64,000 bases of DNA. Source: Limnoperna fortunei (taxonomy: Eukaryota > Mollusca > Bivalvia > Mytilida > Modiolidae). The stretch spans positions 22,283,083 to 22,347,082 of the forward strand of contig OX104123.1 in NCBI GenBank assembly GCA_944474755.1. Reading direction: 5' to 3'. Both the position numbers and the translations under genes were made by a program. The notes under the pieces are model-generated. The model searched no databases. It saw only the letters and a program-made list of their open reading frames with translations, and was not told where the DNA came from. The stretch's first letter is position 1; every line of letters begins with the position of its first letter. Below are positions 24,659 through 35,039 of this stretch, piece after piece.

Positions 24659-24674
24659 ATAATGGCGGAAGTAC
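24659..24674 (+). promoter_or_regulatory. Possible YY1/ETS-like core promoter word
   Basis: The string 'ataatggcggaagtac' combines an ATGGCGG word with a GGAAGT word, as seen in some TATA-less animal promoters. It lies upstream of coding-like sequence at 24884. This is motif similarity only. Confidence 0.25.
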
Positions 24675-24883
24675 ACATACGTCACGTGGTCAGCGAGATA
24701 ACTAAAAGAAACATTTATAATAAAATTACTAATTTATATATTTAATGGTAAAATGTTAAAACTTTTTTTAATATCATATAATACAATAAAGGAAATAAAA
24801 CAACAATATTTACTTAGTCTCGCGTTACCTAGTATCGTCACAATTCGCGCTCTTTTAAGAAAAAACATCTCGCCTGAAAGACA

Positions 24884-25076
24884 AGATGGCACCCAAACAA
24901 AAAAACGAGTACAGTACCATAAAATTGCTCACGGGCAATAACAAACAATCAGACACAATTTACTAATACACTTGAGCCCAAGAAAGAATGGAATAACTAT
25001 AAAGAAGGAGACACTGGAAAAGCTGAATTCCCTGGCGTCCCAGGAGAATGGGAATTTTTAATCCATAGTGTTGGTG
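24884..25076 (+). other. Candidate coding exon, unrecognised
   Basis: An ATG in good context (acaagATGG) at 24884 opens a short Lys-rich frame that stops after about 26 codons. A second frame over the same stretch stays open and reads TLEPKKEWNN...GEWEF before a gtaaga donor-like site near 25076. The amino-acid content looks coding, but one frame shift would be needed to join them. The product is not recognised. Confidence 0.3.
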
Positions 25077-25288
25077 GTAAGATAACAGTATTTAATACGA
25101 TAGACAAAAACAAATTAAATGATCCAATACAAATTTGCACGATTTAGGCATAGAATATACAGTTGTATGAGTGGCCGTTTATGTCATAAGTGCCTTATTT
25201 GTATCGCGTTACTATTAAAAAAGTATCACGATACTTTCAACTTCTATTGCGTTACTTCTTCAAAGTTTCGTGATACTTCTTAAAAGTA

Positions 25289-25310
25289 ACGCGTTACTTT
25301 TGTTTTTTAA
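25289..25310. repeat. Perfect palindrome aaaagtaacgcgttactttt
   Basis: A 20-base perfect inverted repeat sits in a stretch where 'cgcgttact' and 'cgatact' words recur (25180-25310). It may be a transposon remnant, since this type of word is common in hAT-like ends. The assignment is weak. Confidence 0.45.
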
Positions 25311-25606
25311 AAATATAATAGGGTCGTAGGTCTGAAAATGTTTAAAATTTTTTTTAATAGAACTATCCGGAATTTTTACTGATTCCGGTCTGAAATTTTA
25401 TTATGTCTGCTTATGTTTTTAGTGATAGCTGCTTTCTTTGAAATAAACTGGTCAAAGAGTTCTATAGTAATTCTCGCCAGTTTTCCATTAAATTAAGGGG
25501 CAATGCCTTCATTTCATAGGTTTCATTACCATTTAACCTTCAAAATGTATCAGTTGATTATTGAATATTAATCAACAACCTTATAAATAATATTAACTTT
25601 TTACAG

Positions 25607-25787
25607 GAGAAACTGATGGCCATGGTCTCCAATATTCAGTCATTGACTGAGGCGGTACATAAACTTTTGTTAGCAGTCTTCTCAAAAGTAGAGTTGCTGG
25701 AGAGTAGTGTAAGAATGAAGTCCACTTTGAAAAGTAAAATATTAGCCAAGAAGTCTCTCAATGAAAAGAGAAGAGAAGTTGTTGAAG
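25607..25787 (+). CDS. Candidate internal exon, coiled-coil-like
   Basis: A consensus acceptor (ctttttacag) precedes an open 181-nt exon that ends at a consensus donor (aag|gtaaat). The reading (EKLMAMVSNIQSLTEAV..., then a Lys/Arg-rich end LNEKRREVV) is helical and partly heptad-like. The exon ends in phase 1 and joins in frame to a second candidate exon at 26809. No family is recognised. It could be the 3' part of a host gene or of an old transposon gene. Confidence 0.45.
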
Positions 25788-25889
25788 GTAAATTTATAAA
25801 AAACAAAACAAAAGATTGGACATTCTTTGCATTTACATTGAAAGTATTTTGTGTGTGTTTTTCATGTGCTACAATAACTTCTCTATAAT

Positions 25890-26800
25890 TTTACCCCTTG
25901 CAAACAAAGTTTTGGATACATAGAAATCACCTCGTTAGTTCATAAGACTTTGTAAAAGCAACTTGTCCTATAACACAACTGAAATTAATACTAAGAAACA
26001 GAATTTGTGTTTGCTCACCTGGACAAACGGCCAAGGCGATGTGCGCTTATGAATTATCCGTCACTATGCATGGATTGTCGTCTTTGAACAATTTGAAAAA
26101 TCTTCTACAAGGAAACCACATAACTTAGACTGGAATTTTGCAAGAATGATTTATGGCCATCCTCGCATGCAGGGATGATGTGACTTCCCGTACGGAAATT
26201 TCCTAGTCAAGTTTGTCAGGGTTTACATGGATTTATGAGATGTTGGCAACAAACAATCCTCATTTTGAATTGATCCGACTTAACCTGGCAGCTGTTACTA
26301 AAAACAGAACATAAGGTAAAAGAAATCTGATGGATCTTAAGATCTAATGAATCCAAAGATCTAGAAGTCTCCATTTTGTCAGACAGATAATCAAAAAACA
26401 AATTTTTTCTTGTTTTTGCTATGAAGAATGAAAATAATTGCAGATAGAAGAAAGCTGTTGACTGCTTAAATGATCAGAAAAAAGATCTACAAAAGCATAT
26501 TTTGAGTCGAAGTTGTTAGATGACCCCTTTTAAGGGTTATGCCCTTTAAAAGGTCATATAAAACATTTTTCATGTTCAAGTTTTTTTTAGAGTTAATTAG
26601 GTTAAAGCTGTTGTTTACTTAAATGTTTCAAAGCTCTAACAAAGGGATTATAAAACACCTTTGTCTATAAAGTCTGAAAGTTACCACTGAAGACAAGTGA
26701 GCGGTTCAATCTATTGTGAGCCTCTTGTTTACACATTTTAATAGTTTATGATAATTTAGTTGTACTTTTAGAGTACTAGTAAGCAACATTATTAAATTAT
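25890..26800. other. Unassigned DNA, possible intron
   Basis: No coding signal is seen. If the two candidate exons are real, this is their intron. Confidence 0.4.
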
Positions 26801-26808
26801 ACTTGCAG

Positions 26809-26852
26809 ATATTCTTATGAAGAAAGACAACACGAATCTTCAAGTGATCTGA
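26809..26852 (+). CDS. Candidate terminal exon
   Basis: A tacttgcag acceptor is followed by an in-phase continuation of the 25607-25787 frame (DILMKKDNTNLQVI) and a TGA at 26850-26852. The phase agreement supports the two-exon model. No transcript evidence is available. Confidence 0.35.
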
Positions 26853-27024
26853 TGAAAAATCAGAGATCAACTTAAGTTAGTTACAAGAATGTACAACGGA
26901 GCAAATTAACAGACATTCTTTTTATAAAAGATTGCTAATGAAACATTGAATACATTTTTACTCTGTTAATCAAGTGGCATTTCTGTATATTTGCAGTAAA
27001 CCAATGGTATTGTTGCAGAAAATT

Positions 27025-27192
27025 ACAGTAGGAATAAGAGGGATAAAGCAGGAATGTTTAGTTGAAATAAGTAGGATAATGCAAGAATATTTAGTATCCG
27101 TGTGAAAAGGTATTTGCATTGTATTGTGACTTTTAAAGAAAAAGTGGGACTTTAAAAGTCCTGGAAAGTCCTACGTCTTCCTTTGAAGTTGG
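27025..27192. mobile_element. Palindromic element, left arm
   Basis: The left arm pairs with 31561-31740: 'gttgaaataagtaggata' here matches the complement of 'ggataatcctacttattctcaac' there. The innermost part, 'gtcctacgtcttcc', pairs with 'ggaagaagtgggac'. Together they form a ~345-bp hairpin element whose centre was split by LINE copy L-C. There is no coding sequence. It is probably a MITE. Confidence 0.65.
27178..27192. repeat. Target-site duplication, 3' side of L-C
   Basis: The 15 bases ttcctttgaagttgg recur exactly at 31546-31560, beyond the other end of L-C. Confidence 0.9.
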
Positions 27193-27262
27193 TTGATTGA
27201 TTGATGTTTAACGTCCAGCAAGCAATATTTCAGCTATATTCAGGACGTGAAAACCATAATTT

Positions 27263-30200
27263 TTAAATTAGTATAACGTCATGCCTATTTATACTAAAAC
27301 GTGATCTCATAAAATAATATGAGAATATACACAGATAAAAATTGTAGTTGAAACAATAAAAAATATTAAGTATTACATTAAATAAATAAATTTCCTTTAA
27401 GAACTTTAAAATTGTGTCGCCTGCGACAGTTTTAAATAAATTAAAATACGTATCTGCGCTATGGAAACGTTCCCGAATGTGGGCCAAGTCCACACAGTCC
27501 ATCAAGACATGCTTAATGGTGTATGGACTGTTGCATGGCACACATTCGGGTCGTGGCTCATTGTTTAAAAAATAACTATGTGTCGTCCTGGTATGACCAA
27601 GACGACATCTTGTTAAAACAACTTGGTCTCTTCGACCTCTAAAACATTTAAAATTATTTGTATGCAGTAGTGGCTGGATCTCATGAAGTTTATAATGAAC
27701 TTGGAGATCCCAACCACTCTGCCACAAATTAGAAATATATTTAAAAATTAACGGTTTAAAATCGATAAAAGGAATACTACAGTTAATGATGGTATCCTTT
27801 AGTGCATTTTTAGCCTCCTGATCCACGACTGTGTTTCCACGGATTCCGACATGACTGGGAATCCAGAAGAAGATAATTTCTTTTCCCAAAGCAACAAGTG
27901 ATTTGTAGATTTGAATAATTTTTAAAATGTAACGATTTTTAAATTTGAAATTTTCCATAGCCAGTAGACAGGACAGGGAATCGGAGGAGACAATAAATTT
28001 GCATTCGCCTGACGAAGCAACTATTTTCATCGCAAGAAGAATAGCTCGCGCCTCTGCTGTAAATACAGATGAGGTAGACGGAAGGCGGCGAGTTTCAACA
28101 CGCTCTCCGAAGACAGCGGCTGAGGCGACTTTATCACCGTCCTTTGACCCGTCTGTGTAAATAGTACTATAGTCAGGGTAACAAGATTTAATTTCTGCAT
28201 AATGTTGTTGTATTAATGAATGGCTTGTGTCGGACTTTTTATTTTTTCTTAAATCATAAATAAATATTGGTTTTGGGTTCAACCACGGAGGACTATGCGG
28301 GATTTCAATTGCTGCAATTTCATCTAAATTCATACCAGAATTTTCCAAATGAGATTTAATTCGGAGGCCAAAAGGTTGAAATTTGTTTGGATGTTTTTCC
28401 AAAATGTTTTGATAAAGAGGTTTGAAAACACAGTCGTGGGCGGGGTTGCCAGGATATGCCTTTAATTTGGTTGCATATTGCAAAGCGAGCTTTATTCTTC
28501 TTTCATACAAAGAAGGCTCACCTGCTTCTACCTATAAACTCTCAACAGGTGAAGTTCTGAAAGCTCCAAGGCACAGTCGCAATCCTTGATGGTGTATAGT
28601 ATCAAGGATTTTGACAGATGACTTGCGAGCAAAACCATAAATAAAACAACCATAATCCAATTTCGATCGAACCAGCGATCTATATAGATTGAGTAAAACA
28701 TCGCATTTAGCACCCCAGTCGGCGCTGGATACGACTTTTAAGATATCTAATGCTTTAAGGCATTTATTTTTTAACATTTTGATATGGGGAAGACAGATTA
28801 GCCTTGAATCAAATATGAGACCAAGAAAAGTAGTTTCTTTTAAAATTTTCATAGGATTATTATATAATTTTAATTCGGGATCAGGATGCATCTTACGTTT
28901 ATTACAAAAATGCACCCCAACAGTTTTTGCAGTGGAGAATTTAAAACCATTCTCCATTGCCCATTTCTCTATTCTATTTAAACACAACTGCAGCTGACGT
29001 TCGATATTATTCATATTTTTCCCTCGGTTACATATGAGGAAGTCGTCAACATGTAGAGAACCATCAATATTATCTTTTAAAACTTGAGCAAGGCTATTAA
29101 TTTTAATACTAAATAAAGTGACAGAAAGGATGTTGCCCTGGGGAACACCCATTTCCTGTACATAAGGGTCAGATAACGTAGAATTGACCCTAACTTTAAA
29201 TTCTCTGTCAGATAAAAAGTTTGAGATAAAGGTAGGAAGTCTACCTTTCAACCCCATATCAAAAAGATCTTTTAAAATGCCATATTTCCATGTTGTGTCA
29301 TACGCTTTTTCTAAATCGAAAAAGATAGACACAACATGCTCTTTGTTTGCAAAGGCGTTTCGAATATACGTTTCGAAACGTACAAGATGATTTAGGATAC
29401 TTCGCCCTTGTCTGAAACCACATTGAATATGAGAAAGTAGATAGTTGGATTCTAAAACCAGACAAGGCGATCGTTGATCATCCTTTCCATGGTTTTACAA
29501 AGACAGCTTGTTAGGGCTATAGGCCGTTAGTTGACGCTTCAGAGTGATCTTTTCCTGGTTTTGGAACAAGCACAACAGTGGCCATTTTCCAAATAGATGG
29601 TAAGTCACCAGTTTCCCAAATGTTGTTAAGAAGATTTAAAAGGCATTGGAGAGAAGATTGTGGCAGATGTTTGAGAAGTTGATAATGGATGTCATCTGGA
29701 CCACATGCTGTATCGTGAGATTTGCTCAAAGAGGTTTTTAGCTCTTCCAAAGAAAACGGTGTATTTAATCTTCGGGATGATAATTTTCAGCGGACGAGTG
29801 TTTTGCAAATGTTTCGGCCAATTCGTTAGATATTTCCGACTCTGATGTTAACAAGTCTTGTCCATCCTTTAAATGATGGACATTTGCTTTACTATTTTTA
29901 CCTTTAATTTTACGAATCATATTCCAAATTATATTCATGGGGGTATGGTTATTCAGTTTAGAAACAAAGTTACGCCAAGAAGTGCGTCGTCTTTGTTTCG
30001 TTACCCTGCGAGCTTTCGCTAACAAATTCGGAAATGGTTAAGATTATTTTGAGTTGGGTGTTTATTAAAGCGTCGTTCGGCTTTTTTCCGGTCTTTAATA
30101 GCGTCCTCACAGCTGTCATCGAACCATGCTTTACTAGGATGTTTTGGATTTGTCGAGGTCTTAGGAATTAATTCATCAGCAATTGAAATAAGTGTTTCAT

Positions 30201-30602
30201 TGAATTTTAAAATTGGATCAGAAACAGCTTCAAAAGCATCCGAGTTAAGTCGCTCAACTGATTTAAATTTAATGAAGAATTTGGAGGGATATACACAGAG
30301 CATAAAATAATTGTTTTTTCTAAAGATATTCTAACAGCAACCGCCTGAAGATCAGTGTTGAGATCTACAGGGCTATGTAGAACTTGGTCTTTTACAAGAA
30401 TGGTAGAGCCGCCAGCAGCTCTATCATTCTCGTCTACATATGTGCTGTATATAGAGTAGTTTTTTAAGGATATGTTATCACTTCGATTTAGGTGGGATTC
30501 TTGAAGGCAAAATGCAACAGGAAGAAAGGCTTGAACTAATAAAGTAATTGTAAGAAAATTAATCTTAAGACCTCGACAATTCCGTTGTATTATTGTACCC
30601 AT
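27263..30602 (-). pseudogene. LINE ORF2, broken (L-C)
   Basis: Pieces of endonuclease, RT and RNase H are spread over several frames. The endonuclease lacks its middle (near 30255), including the GDFNGHN and SDHFP motifs. A one-base loss near 29454 shifts the frame in the RT. FFDLEKAYD and GVPQGN are kept, and the active-site box reads HVDD where other copies have YVDD. A TAG at 28532-28534 replaces a Tyr codon after RT. RNase H keeps YTDGSK, TAEARA, SSDSLS and SHVGI. The copy is inactive. Confidence 0.9.
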
Positions 30603-30829
30603 TATGGTCTGCGAATAGGGGAATAGTTGACAGTTTTTTGGGGCTATTCCGCCGGTTTCTGCTGGGGGATCTACTTTTAGATCCAGTATCTGGGGGTAGT
30701 GTATCCATGGGGTCACCCCAGATAGTAGTGTCTAGATGATCTAGACTTCCAAACCTGTTGTGGACCTTTATGGGATCCCGCAGCAGTTTTGGAGTACGAT
30801 CTCCTTTCTGATTTGAGTTTTTATTAGAG

Positions 30830-31545
30830 TTAGAAGAATTTAAATTGGAGTTGATACTTTTTGAATTTTTTTTTGCTACTTGAAGAATTAGTTGAGGATT
30901 CAGAGGGTACTGAAGACGTAGCAGTTTGAGAGGGTGTTGAAGACGCAGGAGTTTGAGAAGATTGTCGTGAAGATGTGATGATTTTGTCTGTTGTTGTAAC
31001 TGCTAATTTTGAAGGTTCCTGTTTGTCAATAGGCCAGGTGATGATTGTCTGCGTTTCAACTGAAGTGAGAACGCGTTTGGCAACACTAGCGTATGACGTT
31101 GATGCAGGAGACGAGGGATTATTCGTTGTATTATACAGACGACGAGCCTCAGAGTAAGAGATGTTTTTTTCAGTTTTTATTTTTTGAATCTCTTTTTCCT
31201 TTTTAAAATGCTGACACTCCTTAGATGAGGACATGTGGGCTTCACCACAATTAGCACACTTTGGAGTTTTAGTGCAGGTGAAGCCCTCATGTCCTTCCTC
31301 TGCACACTTGAAACAAATCTGGTGACCTCTGCACTGTCCTTTTCCGTGGCCCAACTTTTGACACTTAAAGCAGCGCACAGGGTTGGAGATGTATGCGCGC
31401 TGACTTTAGCTTTGTACAGACTAATCTTGATGGATTCGGGGACAGTGGGTGTGTTGAAATTTAACTGAAAGGTGTTCAGTTTTACCTGAACACCCTTTCT
31501 GTTAGCAATAAATCTTTTAACTTTTGTAAAACCCTGAGGCTCTAG
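30830..31545 (-). pseudogene. LINE ORF1 fragment (L-C)
   Basis: The fragment keeps all three zinc knuckles (CFKCQKLGHGKGQC, CFKCAEEGHEGFTC, CANCGEAHMSSSKEC) and the Ser/Thr-rich tail. It lacks the N-terminal RNA-binding-like half through 5' truncation. An extra 'gc' step near 31398 puts the region before the first knuckle in a different frame. Confidence 0.85.
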
Positions 31546-31560
31546 TTCCTTTGAAGTTGG
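31546..31560. repeat. Target-site duplication, 5' side of L-C
   Basis: This is an exact copy of ttcctttgaagttgg at 27178-27192. Confidence 0.9.
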
Positions 31561-31740
31561 AAGAAGTGGGACATTCCGGGGTTTTGCAATTAGAAATAAG
31601 TAGTACTTTCTAGGACTAGGAATCACAATAACTGTCCTACTTATTCTTATTGAGTCCCGCTGCCAATAATTAAGATGGACTCCCTCGGATAATCCTACTT
31701 ATTCTCAACAACTTTTTCCTGGGATGTCCTGGAATATTCC
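31561..31740. mobile_element. Palindromic element, right arm
   Basis: This is the complementary arm of 27025-27192. It contains 'cctacttatt' words on the plus strand where the left arm has 'aataagtagg'. It starts exactly where L-C's duplication ends. Confidence 0.65.
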
Positions 31741-32019
31741 CACTTAATTTTCGGAGGGGTCATGTGAGTTTTAACAGTATTATTAAATAAAAATATTACA
31801 GGTCAGGATTTATACTTTTATTTTTATTGACTACTCGAAAAAAAATCAGATTGTTCAATCATAATAATAATAACATACTAATAATAGTAATGCAGGGAGA
31901 GCTTCAGTCTAAATTTGTCACCACAACGGCTTGCTATACATTTACCGAAACGCGGACGCGTTCTTTAAAATATACTGCCGTAGATTAATTAACTTCTTTG
32001 TGTCACGTGACAATCGAAA

Positions 32020-32250
32020 AGCAGAGATTTTGACAATTTTTGTCCACTGGACATTTTTTTTCACGTGGCATTTGAAAGCAGAGATTTTGACCGTTTTGTC
32101 AATTTGACAAAAGCAGAGATTTGGACCGTTTTTGTCCACTTGACAAAAGCAGAGAATATGACAATATTTAAAGCAGAGATTTGGACAAAATTTTGTCCAG
32201 TCAAAGCGGTCAAATTGACTGGCTTTTTGTCAAAATGCAGAGATTTTGAC
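32020..32250 (+). repeat. Irregular minisatellite (AAAGCAGAGATTTTGAC)
   Basis: Six occurrences of 'gcagaga.tt.gac' lie at 32021, 32078, 32113, 32149, 32173 and 32237, with 'tttttgtccacttgacaaa' spacers. The plus frame from 32065 reads as repeated KAEIWT/HLTKAE-type peptides, but this is a by-product of the repeat. There is no evidence of a gene. Confidence 0.75.
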
Positions 32251-32374
32251 TGGTTTAAGTTAACTTTATGTTATGTTAGGACTGCACCTAACTGTATGGG
32301 TGTTACATATTACTCAAGTTTAAATGTCCTCATCATGTTTTTTTTCAAAAGTTGCCTTGAAACAATTTGCCGAT

Positions 32375-32853
32375 ATTAAAACCACTGTCTACTACAAGTT
32401 CAACAACAATAATTAAACTTGATGGCCAAGTCATCACTACTACTACTCCAGAAGTTACGCACAACAGAGAACTCAATGACATAATGGACACTGTTTCAAT
32501 TTCAACAATATTTTCCAACATTGTTCAAAACTAATGTCAACAGAGAAAAATACACCTAAAATAATTCTGTGCAATTTATGCAACCACAAAATGCTAACTT
32601 CAAAATTGAGACCACCCATCACACTCAAGTTCAAAATTGATGACTCCAGCTATACAGCTTCTATTGATGTTATAACCAACATGTTGGAGAAAGCAAACAA
32701 AGAGCTTTAGTACAAGATCCAAAAACACTGTCACTTTTATTGTAGCAAAGAAATGTAGAAGTTGTCATAAATATAAACAACAATGTTCACTCTATCACCT
32801 TAAAATAAATTCAGAAATCAAACACGAACCAACAAATTAAAATGATTGTTGCT
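32375..32853 (+). pseudogene. Unrecognised decayed coding stretch
   Basis: Three consecutive open segments in different plus frames have coding-like composition. The first runs to a stop near 32533 (KLDGQVITTTT...). The second, about 32529-32710, contains a CNLC motif and LRPPITLKFKIDD. The third, about 32707-32843, contains CRSCHKYKQQC. The spaced Cys pairs suggest a zinc-binding protein broken by two frameshifts. I do not recognise a family. An unusual His/Cys-rich transposon protein is one possibility. Confidence 0.4.
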
Positions 32854-33490
32854 TACATTCAATGAAATGTAGAACTTAAATAATATTGATGTGTTTTATA
32901 AACTATTTCTGATATTGTTGCTTGAATTATTTTCATTGTTATATTTGTGTTCGTGTTATCATAATAATATTGACTATATAAACAAATTAAACATTTTTTC
33001 TATGAGCTGAAATTATTTAAGGGAAATTCTAGTTGTTATTACGAAGAATACCAGCATTGTGTATATATACTAGTATTTATTATAAAAACAATGTATATTG
33101 TATTTTCAAACTTGTATTGCATTAGTTAATGTTTTGTACTATGATGGACATTTTTCTTTACTGCTGGAATAAAAATAATTAACTTAAAACTTACATTAGA
33201 ACAAATTCCTATTGAGTTGTTGAAGAATGTATCAAATATATTTCTTTATTAATGTATGGACAACTTTTAAAGTAACTAAAAAATTGTAATAGTTCAGTAC
33301 AGTTTACACAAGTACTATTCCAGTAGTAATTGCACAAGAAGCCGAAATCATTGTGTGACTGTGTGTGTGTGTGTGTGTGTAAAATTGTAATCATCCAGCT
33401 TTTGACACATAGGTGCTATGTTAGTGGCGATTAATCCAGAAAGGGTCAAAAGACATAATTTGTTAATAAATACATATATCCATGTCAATT
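32854..33490. other. Unassigned AT-rich DNA with GT microsatellite
   Basis: The stretch is noncoding. A (GT)n run of about 11 units lies at 33359-33380. Confidence 0.6.
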
Positions 33491-33491
33491 T

Positions 33492-33775
33492 GAATTGCAA
33501 GTGAGAACGTCATATACCTGTTACAGTGTGGTATATGTAATCGCCAGTATGTTAGCGAATCTGTGGAAAGGTTCAGCAATCGAATGAATGGGCACTGAAG
33601 CGACACAAGATTCAAACCAAACTTACCCCTTAATAGGCATCTACGTACGCAAGGCACTGCAATAGCTGAAATTTTCAATAAAATCAGGGTGACCCTAATA
33701 GACCATAACTCAAGGTGCACAGACAACCAGAGAGAAGATAAATAAAGTTTTAGGATTAAAACATTAGGGAATAAA
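33492..33775 (+). pseudogene. Penelope-like GIY-YIG endonuclease remnant
   Basis: One plus frame reads ENVIYLLQCGICNRQYV, then RFSNRMNGH, a stop, SDTRFKPNLPLNRH, VTLIDHNSR, DNQREDK, a stop and SFRIKTLG. This matches the usual C-terminal GIY-YIG layout of Penelope-like elements, in which a CXXC-X2-QYVG start, a R(M/I)NGHRSD helix and a WI.L.T segment follow in order. The canonical Gly after QYV is Ser here, and two in-frame stops are present. The RT part is absent. It is a 5'-truncated, inactive remnant. Confidence 0.7.
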
Positions 33776-33779
33776 TGAA

Positions 33780-34318
33780 AAATATAGGACTGTAGACAGA
33801 TACATCCATGGTCTCTAAATATTCATGTAGAATAACGGGTCGTTTTAATTATTTTAAAATTGCTTGTTTTTGTATATATATTTATTGTAACATTATTTAT
33901 AATATTATTTACTATACACATGTACATAATTGTAATAGCACTAACAAACAACATTTTTCGTTAATGATAAGAAATCTTGTGCATCATATAAGTATGACAA
34001 AAACTGTTTACGTGTTATTGTCATTTATTGTTAAAACTGATATAGCTTGTTAGTCAGGCGAAATATTTTTGCCAAGTTAATTCGCTCTGCAGACATGATT
34101 ACAAATTTGAAAATGTTTTTTTAAATTGCTAATTACTTAAAAAAACAATTCACAAATCAGTCTAAGAAACTGGCAAACCTGAGAACCAACACGCAAAAAA
34201 TGATGCAATGCAAAAGAAATGGTGGGTTATAACACATTTTGCAGCATGTCAAACCACATCTAACGCGATTGTAGTTTGCAAGTTGGTGGTTTTCTTCGCA
34301 AATAAATATTACGGAATA
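33780..34318. other. Unassigned AT-rich DNA
   Basis: No supported gene or repeat is present. The short frame near 33808-34053 has no recognisable content. Confidence 0.45.
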
Positions 34319-34530
34319 CACTACTCCTTAACAGTGCTCAACTTACACAGCAGACACAGCATGTTGAATCTATGTTGAATCAAGATAGATTTAAAGTTAA
34401 GAGGTTGATCAACTTAATTTCAACGTTTATTCAACGTAAGCAGCTCAACGTTGAACCGTCTACATTGATTCAATTTTTATTCTACGTAATATTTTCGACG
34501 TAGAATTTAAAACATTTATTAAACATTGAA
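34319..34530. repeat. Cluster of GTTGAAT/TTCAACG inverted words
   Basis: Between 34362 and 34475 the words gttgaatc, gttgatc, ttcaacg and caacgttgaac alternate in both orientations. A CACTA pentamer lies at 34319-34323. Clustered short inverted words near a CACTA end are typical of the subterminal regions of CACTA-type transposons. This would fit the Tnp2-like gene downstream, but the matching other end was not found. Confidence 0.4.
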
Positions 34531-34954
34531 TATATTTCACAATGACACATCTATATACAATTAATGAAGTCACCTATAGGCAGACATGCACATACCAAAT
34601 ATAAAAGCATTCCGTTAGTGGAAGCCGAGAAATCCGTCACTATAACACGCAGCGTAAGTATTTTATAAACCCGTTATTTATGATTTATAATTTTGTTTGC
34701 ATTTTATTTGTCAGAATGAACTAATTTTCTAGGATCCGTATATTAAAACTGATTCTTATTTGTATTTAGGAGTCTTTGTTGGCAAATAAAAATATCCTAT
34801 ATACTTGAGAGAAATAAAATTTATTGCTTTTATCATCAAATGGGATTTTGAGACGGTTGGAGCTAATTATAACCCAGGCATACGTATATTGTTTTTGAAT
34901 TTCGCGCGAAATCATACGGAAATACTCCATGTTTATTGCACATGCGCAAACACC

Positions 34955-35030
34955 TGTAATACTTGAAAGGCGGCATACGTGAATACAACAAACTTTTTTG
35001 TATATTTTTCATTCGAGAAGAGAGTTAAAC
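34955..35030 (+). other. Possible noncoding first exon of transposase gene
   Basis: A strong donor-like site (aacg|gtaagt) near 35031 could pair with the acceptor 'ctttttaacag' that ends at 36798, just before the transposase ATG. This is inference from splice-site words and spacing only. Confidence 0.25.
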
Positions 35031-35039
35031 GGTAAGTTA

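Larger units (their letters stand above)
27193..31545 (-). mobile_element. 5'-truncated LINE copy L-C
   Basis: This is the same family as L-A, on the minus strand and flanked by 15-bp target-site duplications. It starts inside ORF1 (similarity begins at the 'LKPQG' region), so the leader is absent. It keeps the TAATG junction near 30600 and the complete 3' tail. Compared with L-A and L-D, roughly 385 bases are deleted within the endonuclease near 30255 and about 70 near 29770. Confidence 0.92.

Noticed and set aside
33209..33394. 61-residue minus frame starting in the GT microsatellite
   Set aside because: It is produced by translating the (GT)n run and flanks.
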